Assembly: GCA_033816765.1 (NCBI GenBank)
Contig: CM066289.1
Coordinates: forward strand, 2,294,001 to 2,358,000
DNA: 64,000 bases
Direction of reading: 5' to 3'
Source of the DNA: Nothopassalora personata
Taxonomy: Eukaryota; Ascomycota; Dothideomycetes; Mycosphaerellales; Mycosphaerellaceae
The notes beneath the pieces are model-generated. The model made no database searches, was not told where the DNA came from, and worked only from the letters and a program-made list of their open reading frames with translations. The position numbers and the translations under genes are program-made. Of the stretch, positions 1-9,830 are shown piece by piece; position 1 is the first letter of the stretch; every line of letters begins with the position of its first letter.

Positions 1-216
1 TGCGGCACGTGGGCGGACGACGGCACGCATCCTGACGATTGGACTGGGTGCGAAGCCAAAGGGTGCATGTGTTGGCAGCATATCGCGTGCGTGGGAGAGG
101 CTTACAAGGGCGTCGACGCAAGGTACCGGTGTCACCAGTGTGATCCGTACGCGCATAGAATTGTGCTGCAGAAGTTGAGGGCCGGCGGCAGCGAGGAGGT
201 GAAGCGCCCGGAATAG
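1..216 (+). CDS. PHD-finger protein, C-terminal fragment (5' truncated by window edge)
   Basis: The frame is open from base 1 to TAG at 214-216, giving 71 residues. The sequence carries the second half of a PHD zinc finger: a WTGC turn, a Cys pair, the signature CWQH followed by a Cys, and a closing YRCHQC. PHD fingers bind histone H3 tails in chromatin regulators, with Cti6, Bye1 and Set3-type proteins as fungal examples. The finger ends about 20 residues before the stop, so here it is C-terminal. The rest of the protein lies left of the window, so the exact family cannot be told. The next gene is convergent. Confidence 0.75.
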   Translation, partial: CGTWADDGTHPDDWTGCEAKGCMCWQHIACVGEAYKGVDARYRCHQCDPYAHRIVLQKLRAGGSEEVKRPE

Positions 217-709
217 GGGCCCCTGCTTGGCGGGTGCTTGTTGCAAATGCAGGTAGAGCGATGGATGATTTGAAATACTGCAAAATTCTTCTTGGTGCTG
301 ATATCGCGTTGCGGTGCGGTGCGGTGCGGTGCGGTGCGTTGCGTTGCGTTGCGTTGCGTCGCTTCTCTTTTCTTTGCTCTTCTATCTGTAGCATGTGTCG
401 ACTGCCCTGCGGGAGTCATCCTGCCAATCCTTTATGGTCAAATGTTTGCGAGACGATAGTCCATAGCGTGACGCGCAATGACCTGGGAACATCGCGGGCC
501 GCCTCAAACATTAGCGTTCGGCTGACCCCAGCGCTCTGGGCTGCATCATGTTTGGTATTCGTGATGTTGTTGAAGCATGGCGCGCTTGTCACATTGGCTT
601 CTTTTTGTTCATATGCTACGTCGACTGTACAAAGCTATTGATAGGGTATCACGAATGCCGTCCGGAAACTCCTCGCTAATAGCGCTACAAATAAAAATGC
701 ATCAATATA
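217..709. other. Intergenic, convergent 3' ends
   Basis: This lies between the stop of the PHD gene and the stop of the opposite-strand membrane protein. Apart from a pentanucleotide repeat at 310-359 no coding signal was seen. The overlapping small ORFs on both strands are repeat-derived or low-complexity. Confidence 0.5.
310..359 (+). repeat. Pentanucleotide tandem repeat, TGCGG then TGCGT units
   Basis: About five units of TGCGG run directly into about five units of TGCGT, a ten-unit 5-bp microsatellite with a clean switch of the fifth base. It lies in the 3' flank of the PHD-finger gene. Confidence 0.9.
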
Positions 710-2286
710 TCATTGAGCATGCGACTCTTCAGAGATGATATGTAATGGCCTCCGGGGATCCGTCGAATTCATCGAGCTTCGAACGGAGCATCGTCCTGCG
801 CTGCGTGGCGAGGAGTTTCGCGATGAAGCGGGAGAGGCTCCAAGTGATGCCCCAGGAGATCCAGAACGTGCGAATGGCACGTGTGGAGGCAGCAGTGGAC
901 TATCTGTTCCTACAGGCTGGAGGTGTGGACTTCCTCGAGCTGTCATTTCTGCTGTTCTGGGATTATGCGGCAGTAGAGATGCTGCTGATGCTTCTCTATG
1001 ATGACTAGGCTCGTTTGGCGGAGACGGCGATGGATCGTACAGCCAGGCGACCTCAGGGTATGCTCGGCCACTGCCCCTCGAACGCTGAGACCCGTGATGG
1101 CCGAATGGTGCTTGGCCCTGCCTTTTTCGCCGGAGCAACAGGACTATGCCTAGGATGATGACAACAGCGCCTGCAACCACGCCTGTCGTGACTCCTGCAA
1201 TCGTGCCGTTCGATATTTGCTGGGCATCTGTTGGCGGAGCGGCTGTGGTTGTTGCGGCAGATGTCGACGATGTGCTGCTCGCATCAGTGGATGTTGAAGC
1301 TGTGGTTGACATAGATTGTAGTGTAGATGCGGTCGTGCTTCGTGTGCTGGCCGACGATGTCCTTGTGCTCGTGGTGAACGTGTGCGTTGCCTCGAACTGT
1401 GACAGCATCGAGGACCTCACATCGCTAGGCAAGGCTGCCAGCAGTACTGAAAGTGCATTGGTAGCCGTCGCTTGCTCCGGGCGATTTGTGATGGCTGCTG
1501 AAGCTCCATTGCCCACCGCGGACACGATCCCGTTCACACCATCTTCCATCGATGCAGATGTTGGTCGCGCATCTGAGTTTGCAACAGGACTTGGTCCGAG
1601 ATCGTTGTTAGGCCCAAGGTCGATGTTTGACATTTGTCTTCCGCTGTGGTGAGAGAGATGGATGTCCTGGCCAGAGAGTGCGGCCGTGGTGTGATCAGGA
1701 TGAGGTAGGGAAGAGGCTACATAATAATGATACAGTCCAGACCTGGGAGATTGTAAGGTACCGTAGGTACTTGTGGCGCTCGCTAAAGGATCTGCAGTGG
1801 CGATGCTTCTATTCCAGCCCGGTGCCAAGGATAATGATAGGCCAGTTGGGGAGGCTGGCACGGCTGGTTGCTTGATTATCATTGAGCACGACAAGTCATT
1901 ACTAGAGCAATTTGCTGCAGGCGTCGCAAGTGCGTAGATGCATCTGGGTGCCGTGATAGGAAGCTCGATATCGTTTTCGTAGCTCGACGCTCTGCCGGGC
2001 GGCTCTTGACCAGGCACTGCAGCAAAGAGACGAGAGAGGCGCAATCCTGGATCAGTGGGCGACATCCGGAGCGAAACTGTAGAACGTCAGTCAAGACGTT
2101 CAATCGACCATCAGGTGGACCAGATAACCTGTGACTGCCGCGCACCTCGTTCCCAGCAAAACGAGAAACGGCCCCAGCAGCAGATGCTGGTAGAGCACCA
2201 TCATTGGCTTCATTGCCTGCGGTGCAGGAACCAAGACGCAAGGAAACAAGGAGGTACAACGAAAAGCGAATCCCGGTTGTGACCAT
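710..2286 (-). CDS. Signal-peptide, Ser/Thr-rich, single-pass membrane protein (stress-sensor-like), spliced
   Basis: The main frame (710 to about 2065) encodes a Ser/Thr-rich stalk, then a strong transmembrane segment (about 24 residues, GTIAGVTTGVVAGAVVIILG onward) followed by RRKRQ. A Pro/Ser-rich cytosolic tail of about 140 residues ends in IISEESHAQ. The ATG at 2286 opens a hydrophobic signal peptide in another frame (MVTTGIRFSLYLLVSL), so an intron is needed between about 2145 and 2077. The acceptor CTACAG at 2077 with an upstream CTGAC branch site is convincing, but the exact donor is not settled. A second intron around 1762-1645 is possible. The layout resembles fungal Wsc/Mid2-type wall sensors, but no WSC domain is visible. 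The function is unknown. Confidence 0.6.
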
Positions 2287-2981
2287 AGACCTGAAGTGAC
2301 TGACTATCAAGAGTGGAAAGTGGACGTTATTGCATCCTCAGAGGCGCCCAACATCATGGCGACACAGCAGTGCAAGCCACTGAATGCAGAGGGAAGAACA
2401 AGAACAGTCCAGTCCGCCTTGTTGGGTCTTCAACATGTCTCTATTTTGGAGCTGCCACGCGCCTGTCGTCCCCAAATTGGGCATCGAGTGCCGCATGCTG
2501 CAGAGGAGCTGCACGTTTCGGGGCTGTGCATAAGAGAGATGCGAGACAAAATAGGTCGAAGGATTTGTCCATGAGGCTGCGCACTTAAGGCAGACAGTCG
2601 CTGACTGCAGTCAACCTATTGCAAAGTCGCACTGTTTGTCTGGTGCGTGCGGGTTGCGGTTGAAAGTTGTTACAGCGGATAAATATTGACGTTGAAGAAA
2701 GAAAGGTGGTTGTCGTAGCGAGGGGGAAAGAACGACTTGCGTCGGACAGGGGCAGGCGCCTGCCCGTGCCCGTGCCCGTGCCGCGTGCCGACGAAAACGT
2801 TAACACAGGCCCGTCTTGACATTGATGTTAAGCTGAGCTGACTGGTAATCCTTCTGGTTTCGATTCTGTATCTGTGCTACGCCTGGTGGACTCTATGGTC
2901 TAAATCCTGGGAATCTCTCTGAACCTTACATGCCCAAACACCCTATGCCAAAACACCCCCCAAGATTAGTGCCACCCAACC
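2287..2981. other. Intergenic region, tandem minus-strand genes
   Basis: This is the presumed promoter of the membrane protein and the 3' flank of the SDR gene. It contains a short CGTGCC hexamer repeat around 2757-2790. No convincing coding frame was seen. Confidence 0.4.
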
Positions 2982-4031
2982 CTACGTGCTCTTCTTCAGC
3001 GCCATGCGATCCAACGATTTCCTGATACCCGAGTCGGCCGCTTGGAGACCGAAATTCGATATCCAGTATGGGAGACTTCGCAGGTAGACCAACGCGGACG
3101 TTCCTGGCGCGATAATGACCTGCTTGCCTCGTCCACTGAGGATCTGCTTCACGACAGCGTTGGAGACCATCTCCGGCTTGATGACCTTGGCCCTGGCCTT
3201 TCGCAAGTCTGACTCAAATGCTGCCGTCATGGGTGTTGCGGCGAAAGTTGGGTGGATGATACTGAACTTGATCTCTGGCGCATTGTAGAACACACGAGCT
3301 TCGTGTCGGATTCCCTCGTGGAAGCCGTGAGCTGCGACCTTGGTGTTCGCGTATGGGACGAGACCAGGTGGTGTGATAAATGAGGCGACTGACGCGATCG
3401 TCACGACGTGGCCCTTCTTGTTTCGTGCCATAGCTGGGAGGAACTCCTGGACGGTGTAGTAGTGGCTGATGACATTGACCTTGAAGATCTTCTCCAATGA
3501 CTCTTGGGTCTGTTCAGAGATGTTACCGTCTCCTGAAATACCAGCATTGTTGATCAATATGCTTGGGTCGCCGTGCTCCGATCGAACCCTGTGGGCCAGC
3601 TCTGCCACGTTTTGCTTCTCCGTGATATCACACTTGTAGTAGTGGATCTTGGGATTGCTCTTCATATCGGCTGGCAAATCATCGCGAAGGTCGACAGCAA
3701 TGATCTTGACACCCTTTGCGGCCAGCTCTTTCGACATCAGGCTGCCGAAGCCTCCAGTGGCGCCAGTGATGAGGGCGACCTCGTTCGGCCAGTCATATCG
3801 GTGCTTCTCTGACCGGAATCTGAAGTTGTTTTGCGCCCACTCTGACAGCCATGTGTTGACGTCTCTGATCAGACCCACTGCCACGAGCCACTTCAATGTC
3901 GTAAGAAGTCTGGAGATGTTGGTGGTCGACACAAATTGTCTCAATTGGGCAAGTAGAGGTTCCCTGAAACGATCAGGGGCGGCTGTAAGCGCGAACAGTA
4001 ATGCGGGCTTAAAAAACATCGTGGTCACCAT
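2982..4031 (-). CDS. Membrane-anchored short-chain dehydrogenase/reductase (retinol/17-beta-HSD type)
   Basis: Uninterrupted 349-residue protein. The first ~70 residues are hydrophobic to amphipathic and probably act as a membrane anchor. The Rossmann core has the cofactor motif TGATGGFG (89-96), VDL at the end of beta-2, NNAG (161-164), a catalytic serine S214 in TIASVAS, and the YANTK pair Y227/K231. All classical SDR residues are present. The closest general type is the fungal relatives of RDH10/17-beta-HSD11 proteins, NAD(P)-dependent oxidoreductases of lipid-like alcohols at ER or lipid droplets. The substrate is unknown. It is divergent from MTG2, so the two share a 360-bp upstream region. 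Confidence 0.88.
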   Translation of the reverse strand: MVTTMFFKPALLFALTAAPDRFREPLLAQLRQFVSTTNISRLLTTLKWLVAVGLIRDVNTWLSEWAQNNFRFRSEKHRYDWPNEVALITGATGGFGSLMSKELAAKGVKIIAVDLRDDLPADMKSNPKIHYYKCDITEKQNVAELAHRVRSEHGDPSILINNAGISGDGNISEQTQESLEKIFKVNVISHYYTVQEFLPAMARNKKGHVVTIASVASFITPPGLVPYANTKVAAHGFHEGIRHEARVFYNAPEIKFSIIHPTFAATPMTAAFESDLRKARAKVIKPEMVSNAVVKQILSGRGKQVIIAPGTSALVYLRSLPYWISNFGLQAADSGIRKSLDRMALKKST

Positions 4032-4391
4032 GGTTGGCTCTGGTGAATCTGACGGGTGATGGGGCTCGCTTATGCGTGGTTGGGTGATACGACCGGGGGT
4101 CTGGGGATCTTCGACAAGGAAATTCGTCTTATATGTATCATTTCTTCGCGGACTGACTTCAGAACAGAGACCAGTGCCGATTCTGACTGCTCAGCGACAT
4201 GTGATTGGGACGCTGCGGGGAAAGATGTTGCTCGCGATCGTTCATGGTTCGTGAAACTTTAAGCCTTACCGAGGCACTTGCGAGTGACCAATCAAACCTG
4301 CTGCCAGCTGTGCTGGCTTGTGGATCACGGCCTGTTCCTGCTTGGAGGAACACTCGCCAGTAGTCGACACCGCAAGTCCCAACTTCTATCG
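4032..4391. promoter_or_regulatory. Divergent intergenic promoter between SDR and MTG2
   Basis: The starts of the SDR (4031, minus) and MTG2 (4392, plus) are only 360 bp apart. No clear TATA box was seen. The frame upstream of the MTG2 ATG stays open from a TTG at 4278 but contains no other ATG. Confidence 0.45.
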
Positions 4392-6074
4392 ATGTCCTGC
4401 TGCGCACTCCGAAGAGCAGCCATCTTGTATCCAGATAGCACATGGAGACCCGCAGCCACCGCCTTTCGGCGTTGCCGTGTGCTGCGGTCTGCCCCCCCAA
4501 AATGCCAGTCCATCACTACCTCGGCGAGCCACCATGAGGAAGACACAGACGTGTACCAGCTCGACCACCTCGATCCCGCACCAAGCGACTACTCTGCAGC
4601 TCCCTTCACGGATGCCTGTACGTTGACAGTCAGCGCAGGATCCGGAGGACATGGCTGCATCTCTTTCGTGCGCGAGAAGTACATTGCCAATGGACCTCCC
4701 AATGGTGGCGATGGCGGCACGGGAGGGTCAGTGTATATCCAAGCCATCAAGGGAGAGACCAGTCTACACAAGCTTGCCAGACGCGGTATCCTCAAAGCAA
4801 GCAGAGGCAGGAACGGGCAAGGCAGTCTGAAGGGTGGCGCAAGAGGTGAAGACATCCTGATCACAGTGCCTGTGGGGACTGTGGTCAGGGAGCTGTCGCG
4901 AGTAGATCCGTTGGCTGAGCAACAGCGTCTTGATGAGCTGGCTGCTGGACGGGGTGGTGACGAAGAAGGAGAGCTGCAGCCATACCAGCGTGACAAGTTC
5001 CTGATCTATCCAGGCTTTCTCCCCAAAGCTTTCAGCAGCGCCGACTTTCCCCGCGTCCCTCGAGCGCGCAAGAGTGCCCTGACCTCGTTACAGCCTCCAG
5101 CTCCTCTACGACTCGATCTCGATCAGCCGATGCAGACTCCAATGCTGCTAGCTGCAGGCGCAATGGGCGGCCTGGGCAATCCGCACTTCGTCACACGAGC
5201 TTTACCACGACCGAAGTTCTCTACGAAAGGGGACGACGGCATGCGCATCAATCTTCAGCTCGAGCTGAAGCTGCTGGCTGACGTTGGCCTCGTTGGGTTA
5301 CCGAACGCTGGCAAGTCGACTCTCCTCCGAGCATTGACCAAGTCTAGGACTAGAGTCGGTAGTTGGGCGTTCACCACTTTGAACCCCAATATCGGCACTG
5401 TGATTCTAGATTCCCATACTGGACGACCCGCACTAGACATCAAAGGCCGTCGCAAGGAACCGAGAACGAACTTCACGATCGCAGATATTCCAGGACTCAT
5501 TGAAGGTGCACACCTTGATCGTGGCCTTGGTCTAGGCTTCTTACGACACATTGAAAGAGCATCGGTTTTGGCCTTTGTCCTGGACCTGTCTGCGCGCGAT
5601 GCCATAGATGCCCTGAACGGCTTGTGGCGCGAGGTCGGCGAATACGAAAAGATCAGGGAGCAAGAGCTGAACGCAGATACGGAACGTACACAGCCACAAG
5701 AAGACGGAGTGCTGGCATTCAAGCCTTTCGAGAGCTCCATTTCTCCAGGCATGGACCCGGAGTCTGCTGAAAAGCTCGGCGGAGACAATGTCCTCAACGT
5801 GCCGGCTGGTAGAGCTCTGCCACCACTCTTACTGCCGCCGATCAGCAGTAAGCCATGGCTGGTTGTCGCCACCAAAGCGGACTTACCTGAGACGCAAGGA
5901 AACTTTCAGCGATTACAGCAACATCTAGCCAAGGTCCAAGCTGGTGAAGAAGAGCATCCGAGTGGCAAGAAGAATGCCTGGCGGAGTAGATTGCACGCCG
6001 TGCCAGTGTCTGCTATTAACAAGCAGGGCGTTTCAAGTCTACCTGAGATCATACTGGGACTGCTGGACAGCTGA
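4392..6074 (+). CDS. MTG2: Mitochondrial Obg-family GTPase, large-subunit ribosome assembly
   Basis: 560 residues from the ATG at 4392. The first ~45 residues are rich in Arg, Ala and Ser without acidic residues, as expected for a mitochondrial presequence. The glycine-rich Obg fold follows (NGGDGGTGG, KGGARGED). It is interrupted by an insertion of roughly 85 residues and resumes at GAMGGLGNP. The G domain has G1 GLPNAGKS (about 300-309), switch I with FTTLNPN, G3 DIPGLIEGA, G4 TKAD and G5 SAIN. Obg/Mtg2 proteins act in maturation of the mitochondrial large ribosomal subunit. Single exon. The earlier ATG-less extension is not used. Confidence 0.92.
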   Translation: MSCCALRRAAILYPDSTWRPAATAFRRCRVLRSAPPKCQSITTSASHHEEDTDVYQLDHLDPAPSDYSAAPFTDACTLTVSAGSGGHGCISFVREKYIANGPPNGGDGGTGGSVYIQAIKGETSLHKLARRGILKASRGRNGQGSLKGGARGEDILITVPVGTVVRELSRVDPLAEQQRLDELAAGRGGDEEGELQPYQRDKFLIYPGFLPKAFSSADFPRVPRARKSALTSLQPPAPLRLDLDQPMQTPMLLAAGAMGGLGNPHFVTRALPRPKFSTKGDDGMRINLQLELKLLADVGLVGLPNAGKSTLLRALTKSRTRVGSWAFTTLNPNIGTVILDSHTGRPALDIKGRRKEPRTNFTIADIPGLIEGAHLDRGLGLGFLRHIERASVLAFVLDLSARDAIDALNGLWREVGEYEKIREQELNADTERTQPQEDGVLAFKPFESSISPGMDPESAEKLGGDNVLNVPAGRALPPLLLPPISSKPWLVVATKADLPETQGNFQRLQQHLAKVQAGEEEHPSGKKNAWRSRLHAVPVSAINKQGVSSLPEIILGLLDS

Positions 6075-6599
6075 TCGCTCGAAAACCTTGATGGCGAGAT
6101 CTTCAAGCGCTTGGGGGATCTTCCCTCTTCACCAAGTGTTATCGACGACCATGGCCTCAGGATGACTAAGCGGGCCAATTTCAGTTGCGCAATCTCCAGG
6201 CCAAAGTCTGACCGCCAAGTCTCACTCCGCCGATATCGTTGTCGCCATGCATGGAAGCAAGCGTTAGGCCAGCAGAAATGCTACGAATTGCCTAAGGTTC
6301 GATACACGTGAGATGTTTCTACGCGCTGCTATAGGCCGAAAGTCCGCAGAAAGGACCCCGTTAACCGCGCTAATGTGAGCTCGGCTCGGGAACGACAGGG
6401 ACTATCCTCAACAGTCTTTCACATGCTTCGGCTGTCTGTGGAGCAATGGTATGAGAATATCTTGCGTTGAGTTTCGAGCTCAAAGCATTCTGTAGGTAAC
6501 AGACTCTCTTCACTCTCCTTCATCCTGCATAATCTTTTCACTAAGCATTGCGCCCGAGACACTCATAATCACTGTCTTCTTCTGCGTGGAACACTGGCC
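6075..6599. other. Intergenic, promoter of the 6600 gene
   Basis: 525 bp between two plus-strand genes. No coding signal was seen. Pyrimidine-rich stretches around 6505-6540 precede the next ATG, typical of fungal start regions. Confidence 0.4.
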
Positions 6600-7628
6600 A
6601 TGTCCTCTCCCTGGCAAGACCCAAGCGTCTCTGGAGACAGCTCGTGCGACAATTCTGGTCCCGCCATTGCACTGTATACCTTGTTGCCAGGACTGATACA
6701 GCGCCGATTATCGACCAAACTACGCTCATTGAGACGAACGCTGTCGCAGTGTGATGTACCGCCTGTCCGACACATCAGGCCACTCAGCCAATCGAGCATT
6801 GATAGTATCACGCCACCCCCATCGTACCACTACGACGCAGACGAACCTGATTCCGCGGAGGACCAGCCCGACATATTCCAATCCTTGCCTTCGAGCGAGC
6901 CGCCGAGTAGACCTTCCAGCTCCGGCAGCACGACACCAACTCAGACTCACGAGTCGAGAAGCGGTATCCACTGGAGGTACGCGGATCAAGGCTTTTACAT
7001 CCTCAAGTTTGCCTCACAAGAAGCGTCGTCCCATGCACCGAGCTCGCATCTGGTACGACGGCAATACGTCGATGGGGTTGCATGCATGCTGCGAGGTCTG
7101 CCGTCGACCATGTCACCAGAAGAGGAGGAGAGTATAAGAGAAGCTTTGCCAGGAGCAATAGGTGTTCCTTGGAATAGAGATGAGGATGCTCTCTTGCGAA
7201 CACATTCTGGCAGTGTGCGGAGAACAGGACCAACAGCAAGAGCAAGACAATCGATATTGCATCGATGGGTGGCTGCCGCGATCCTATACATCTTCCTTAT
7301 CGTGAGCTTCGTGCTACCATATCTTCAGCTTCTCCTTCGGCAAGCTTATCAGCTCGACCGGAAGCACAAGATAAGCGATCGCATACTTGCACAGAGCATG
7401 CTTCTAGCAGATGCAATGGGTAAGCGGACGCTGACACTTGCAGCAAGTGTCTGCGCCATGAATGATGGCAAGGTTGGTGATTCCATGCGAGAAGCTGGAG
7501 TATATCTCGTGCAGGGCTTCAGTGGTGGCATATACGATGGTCTGGGAGAAGGCATGCAAGCTCTGGGCCTGCGAGGTGGGAATGCTGCTCGCGATGAGAC
7601 GGCCAATGGACAACGCGGGATTTCCTGA
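6600..7628 (+). CDS. Hypothetical protein with one transmembrane segment
   Basis: Intact 342-residue frame with ATG at 6600. The N-terminal half is Ser/Pro-rich and probably disordered (SLPSSEPPSRPSSSGSTTP). An acidic DEPDSAEDQPD stretch and a short aromatic block (HWRYADQGFYILKF) follow. Near residues 220-245 there is one strong hydrophobic helix (AAAILYIFLIVSFVLPYLQLLL), followed by a basic, amphipathic tail ending about 100 residues later. There is no signal peptide at the start, so a tail-side membrane anchor is likely. No known family was recognised. It stands in tandem with the hydrolase downstream. Confidence 0.65.
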   Translation: MSSPWQDPSVSGDSSCDNSGPAIALYTLLPGLIQRRLSTKLRSLRRTLSQCDVPPVRHIRPLSQSSIDSITPPPSYHYDADEPDSAEDQPDIFQSLPSSEPPSRPSSSGSTTPTQTHESRSGIHWRYADQGFYILKFASQEASSHAPSSHLVRRQYVDGVACMLRGLPSTMSPEEEESIREALPGAIGVPWNRDEDALLRTHSGSVRRTGPTARARQSILHRWVAAAILYIFLIVSFVLPYLQLLLRQAYQLDRKHKISDRILAQSMLLADAMGKRTLTLAASVCAMNDGKVGDSMREAGVYLVQGFSGGIYDGLGEGMQALGLRGGNAARDETANGQRGIS

Positions 7629-7874
7629 CTAGTCATGCGACGACTGTTCTGATGACGATACCCCTCAATTACCTTTGAGGATCCATGTTGAGCTCTACGC
7701 TGATTGTCTCACTATTATCTGTTCTGCGGTAGGTGAGAGAATCTTGCTTACTGCTCTAACATATCGTGTGGAACCACGAGTCCCGGCTTCCATATCCGCT
7801 CTCGCCGAGAATCCCAAAAGGCGTCATCACTCCAGGTGCTCACCACGATACGAGGGACAACAGCTGTATTCAGG

Positions 7875-8708
7875 ATGACAGAGCAAAGAGTCGCCATAGA
7901 TGGCATCGACTACTATACACTCATCGAGGGTCCAAAGTCCCAGCACCAGTCAGGGCGTTATGTCCTCTTTTGCCACGCGCTCATGTCTAATTTACACATG
8001 TACGACCGAACCGTCAAAGCTCTGAACTATGCTGGCTACACCACCATCCGCTACGACCACATAGGCCACAATAATACTCCGGCTCCCTCTCATGACAATG
8101 TGTCTTTTCACATGGACGACCTCGCCAAGCATATGCATCAGGTCGTGGAAGCAACAACGAAGCAGAACCATCTGCACGCAGTGATCGGCTGCAGTATAGG
8201 CGGGGTACTGGCACTGAGATATGCCATGATGTACCCCAACGACGTGGACAAGATCATCTCGATCGCCGCACCAGGCATCACAACACCAGAAGCCTCAAAA
8301 GCACTGTGGTCTCAGCGCATAGAGATGTTCGAAGCAGACTCGCGGTCACAAGGACATGGTCTATGCCATGCGACTGTCAATCGCTGGTTTCCTGGGGAGC
8401 GGCCGGAAGATGACCCTATCCGGGCTGAGGCCTTGTCGCATGTCAAGACTTGCTCGGTGGGTGGGTATCAGACCCTCGCGGACACTATCCGGGACTACGA
8501 TTATGGGGAGGAGGTCAGAGCGATCAGGGATGTGAGGTGTTTGATTGTCGCCGGGAGTGAAGACAGTGCTGTGAGTCCGGGCTTGTTGAAGGATGTGGCC
8601 AGTAGGATTGCAGGGGCGGAGTACGTGAGAATGGAAGGCGCTGGTCATCTGCCACCGATGCATAAACCCGAGGAGTTTGATAGGATGACGTTGGAGTTTC
8701 TGGGTTGA
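7875..8708 (+). CDS. Alpha/beta hydrolase (3-oxoadipate enol-lactonase-like)
   Basis: 277 residues from the ATG at 7875. An upstream in-frame GTG at 7836 is unlikely to be used. The fold markers are CHALMSN around the oxyanion hole, the nucleophile elbow GCSIGG with S107, the acid D230 in GSEDSAV and H258 in GAGHLPP, spaced as in a catalytic triad. The overall length and the sequence after the elbow (LRYAMMYPNDVDKIISI) resemble enol-lactonases of the beta-ketoadipate pathway and related esterases. No signal peptide is present, so it is cytosolic. The true substrate is not determined, because this subfamily is broad. Confidence 0.85.
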   Translation: MTEQRVAIDGIDYYTLIEGPKSQHQSGRYVLFCHALMSNLHMYDRTVKALNYAGYTTIRYDHIGHNNTPAPSHDNVSFHMDDLAKHMHQVVEATTKQNHLHAVIGCSIGGVLALRYAMMYPNDVDKIISIAAPGITTPEASKALWSQRIEMFEADSRSQGHGLCHATVNRWFPGERPEDDPIRAEALSHVKTCSVGGYQTLADTIRDYDYGEEVRAIRDVRCLIVAGSEDSAVSPGLLKDVASRIAGAEYVRMEGAGHLPPMHKPEEFDRMTLEFLG

Positions 8709-9788
8709 GGAGAAGTTGTCATAGGGTACGAGGGCTGCATGCCTTGCTGGCGCTCCGCTCGGCTTCGAACTGTCAGCGACCAGTATGAGCAGGTACAGCA
8801 TCTTCTGACAGCAGCTAGCTAGCTCTTCATGGAAAGGAAATAGGACGTAGTGCCGTGGAAGCCTGTTGGTCCTCTCCAAGAGCATATGAGGTGAGGTGTA
8901 TGCGCTCTCCTCGAAGACCATAGCGCTTTGCAGCCACATGATGATTTCACGTGAGGACTCAGTCCAATCAGTGTCGTGGAAAGCGCCGAGGCTAGCATGT
9001 ACAGTACAGCCGCGAGTAGCGAGCGGCTGGGCAGGGCAGTCTCAGGCAACAATTCCAGGACCCGAACTGGATACGGCGTTGTTGAATTCTACTCCGAACC
9101 ATTCGCGGCATAAAATCCATAATCATGTTTTGGCCGGCAGCTGGGGTTCGCCTCGCCATGGGCAGGGCTGATCAAAGCGTATTATAGTACTCAGAGAATG
9201 ATCGGACGATCGAGCGCAAAAGTCTATGGGCCAGCCGCGAATCTTAGTCATTACTGAATGAAAATTTGTTCAGCCGTGCAGCGGTCTAAAATGCGCCATT
9301 TGATGGGATTTGATTGATTAGTCAGATTTTGGGCTGTTGCGTCGTCAATGATTGCTTCTTATGGTCTGGTCTTTGCATTGCAGAAGTTTGGAAGTCGAAG
9401 GTCGCGGGAATCGTCCTGTCCCTCTTGTCCAACCCAGTCGATCGTCTGCGAAAAGCTGCCACGAGACCACACATACCTTCTTATGCTCTGGTGATCGGGT
9501 GCCAATGGCTAACAACGACTTCTTCTCAGGTCAAAAGTCTGGTTCGCCGTCGGGCTAATCAAATCTTAGCGCCGGTCTCGCACCCACTTGTCATCATCCC
9601 CCCACCATCTGTAGTCTACAGGGCGTGTGTACTTGTGTACTGCGGCGGTGAGCATCAGTCGAAATAGGACATTGGAGACCAGTAGTTGATTGCGAACGTC
9701 GTGCCTCTTGAATCTCATCTTTCCACGCGCCCTTCCATCTCTCATTGTGTGCACCTACGCCTTACTACAACTCACGGGGAGTGAAAGA
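8709..9788. other. Gene-free stretch
   Basis: More than 1 kb with only short, composition-driven ORFs on both strands. It probably contains the terminator of the hydrolase gene and the regulatory region of the homeobox gene. No repeat or RNA gene was seen. Confidence 0.4.
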
Positions 9789-9804
9789 CCCCCCCCCCCC
9801 CCCC
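9789..9804 (+). repeat. Poly-C tract of 16 just upstream of a start codon
   Basis: Sixteen consecutive C residues end 26 bp before the ATG at 9831. They lie in the 5' untranslated region or core promoter of the homeobox/zinc-finger gene. Confidence 0.9.
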
Positions 9805-9830
9805 GGTGATTACTTGGCTGAGCGACTAGG

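Noticed and set aside
1146..1652. 168-residue plus-strand ORF
   Set aside because: It is antisense to the Ser/Thr-rich stalk of the membrane protein. Its Val/Ala/Asp-rich text is the expected shadow of Ser/Thr codons.
8361..8939. 192-residue minus-strand ORF
   Set aside because: Mostly a shadow of the alpha/beta hydrolase gene and its 3' flank.
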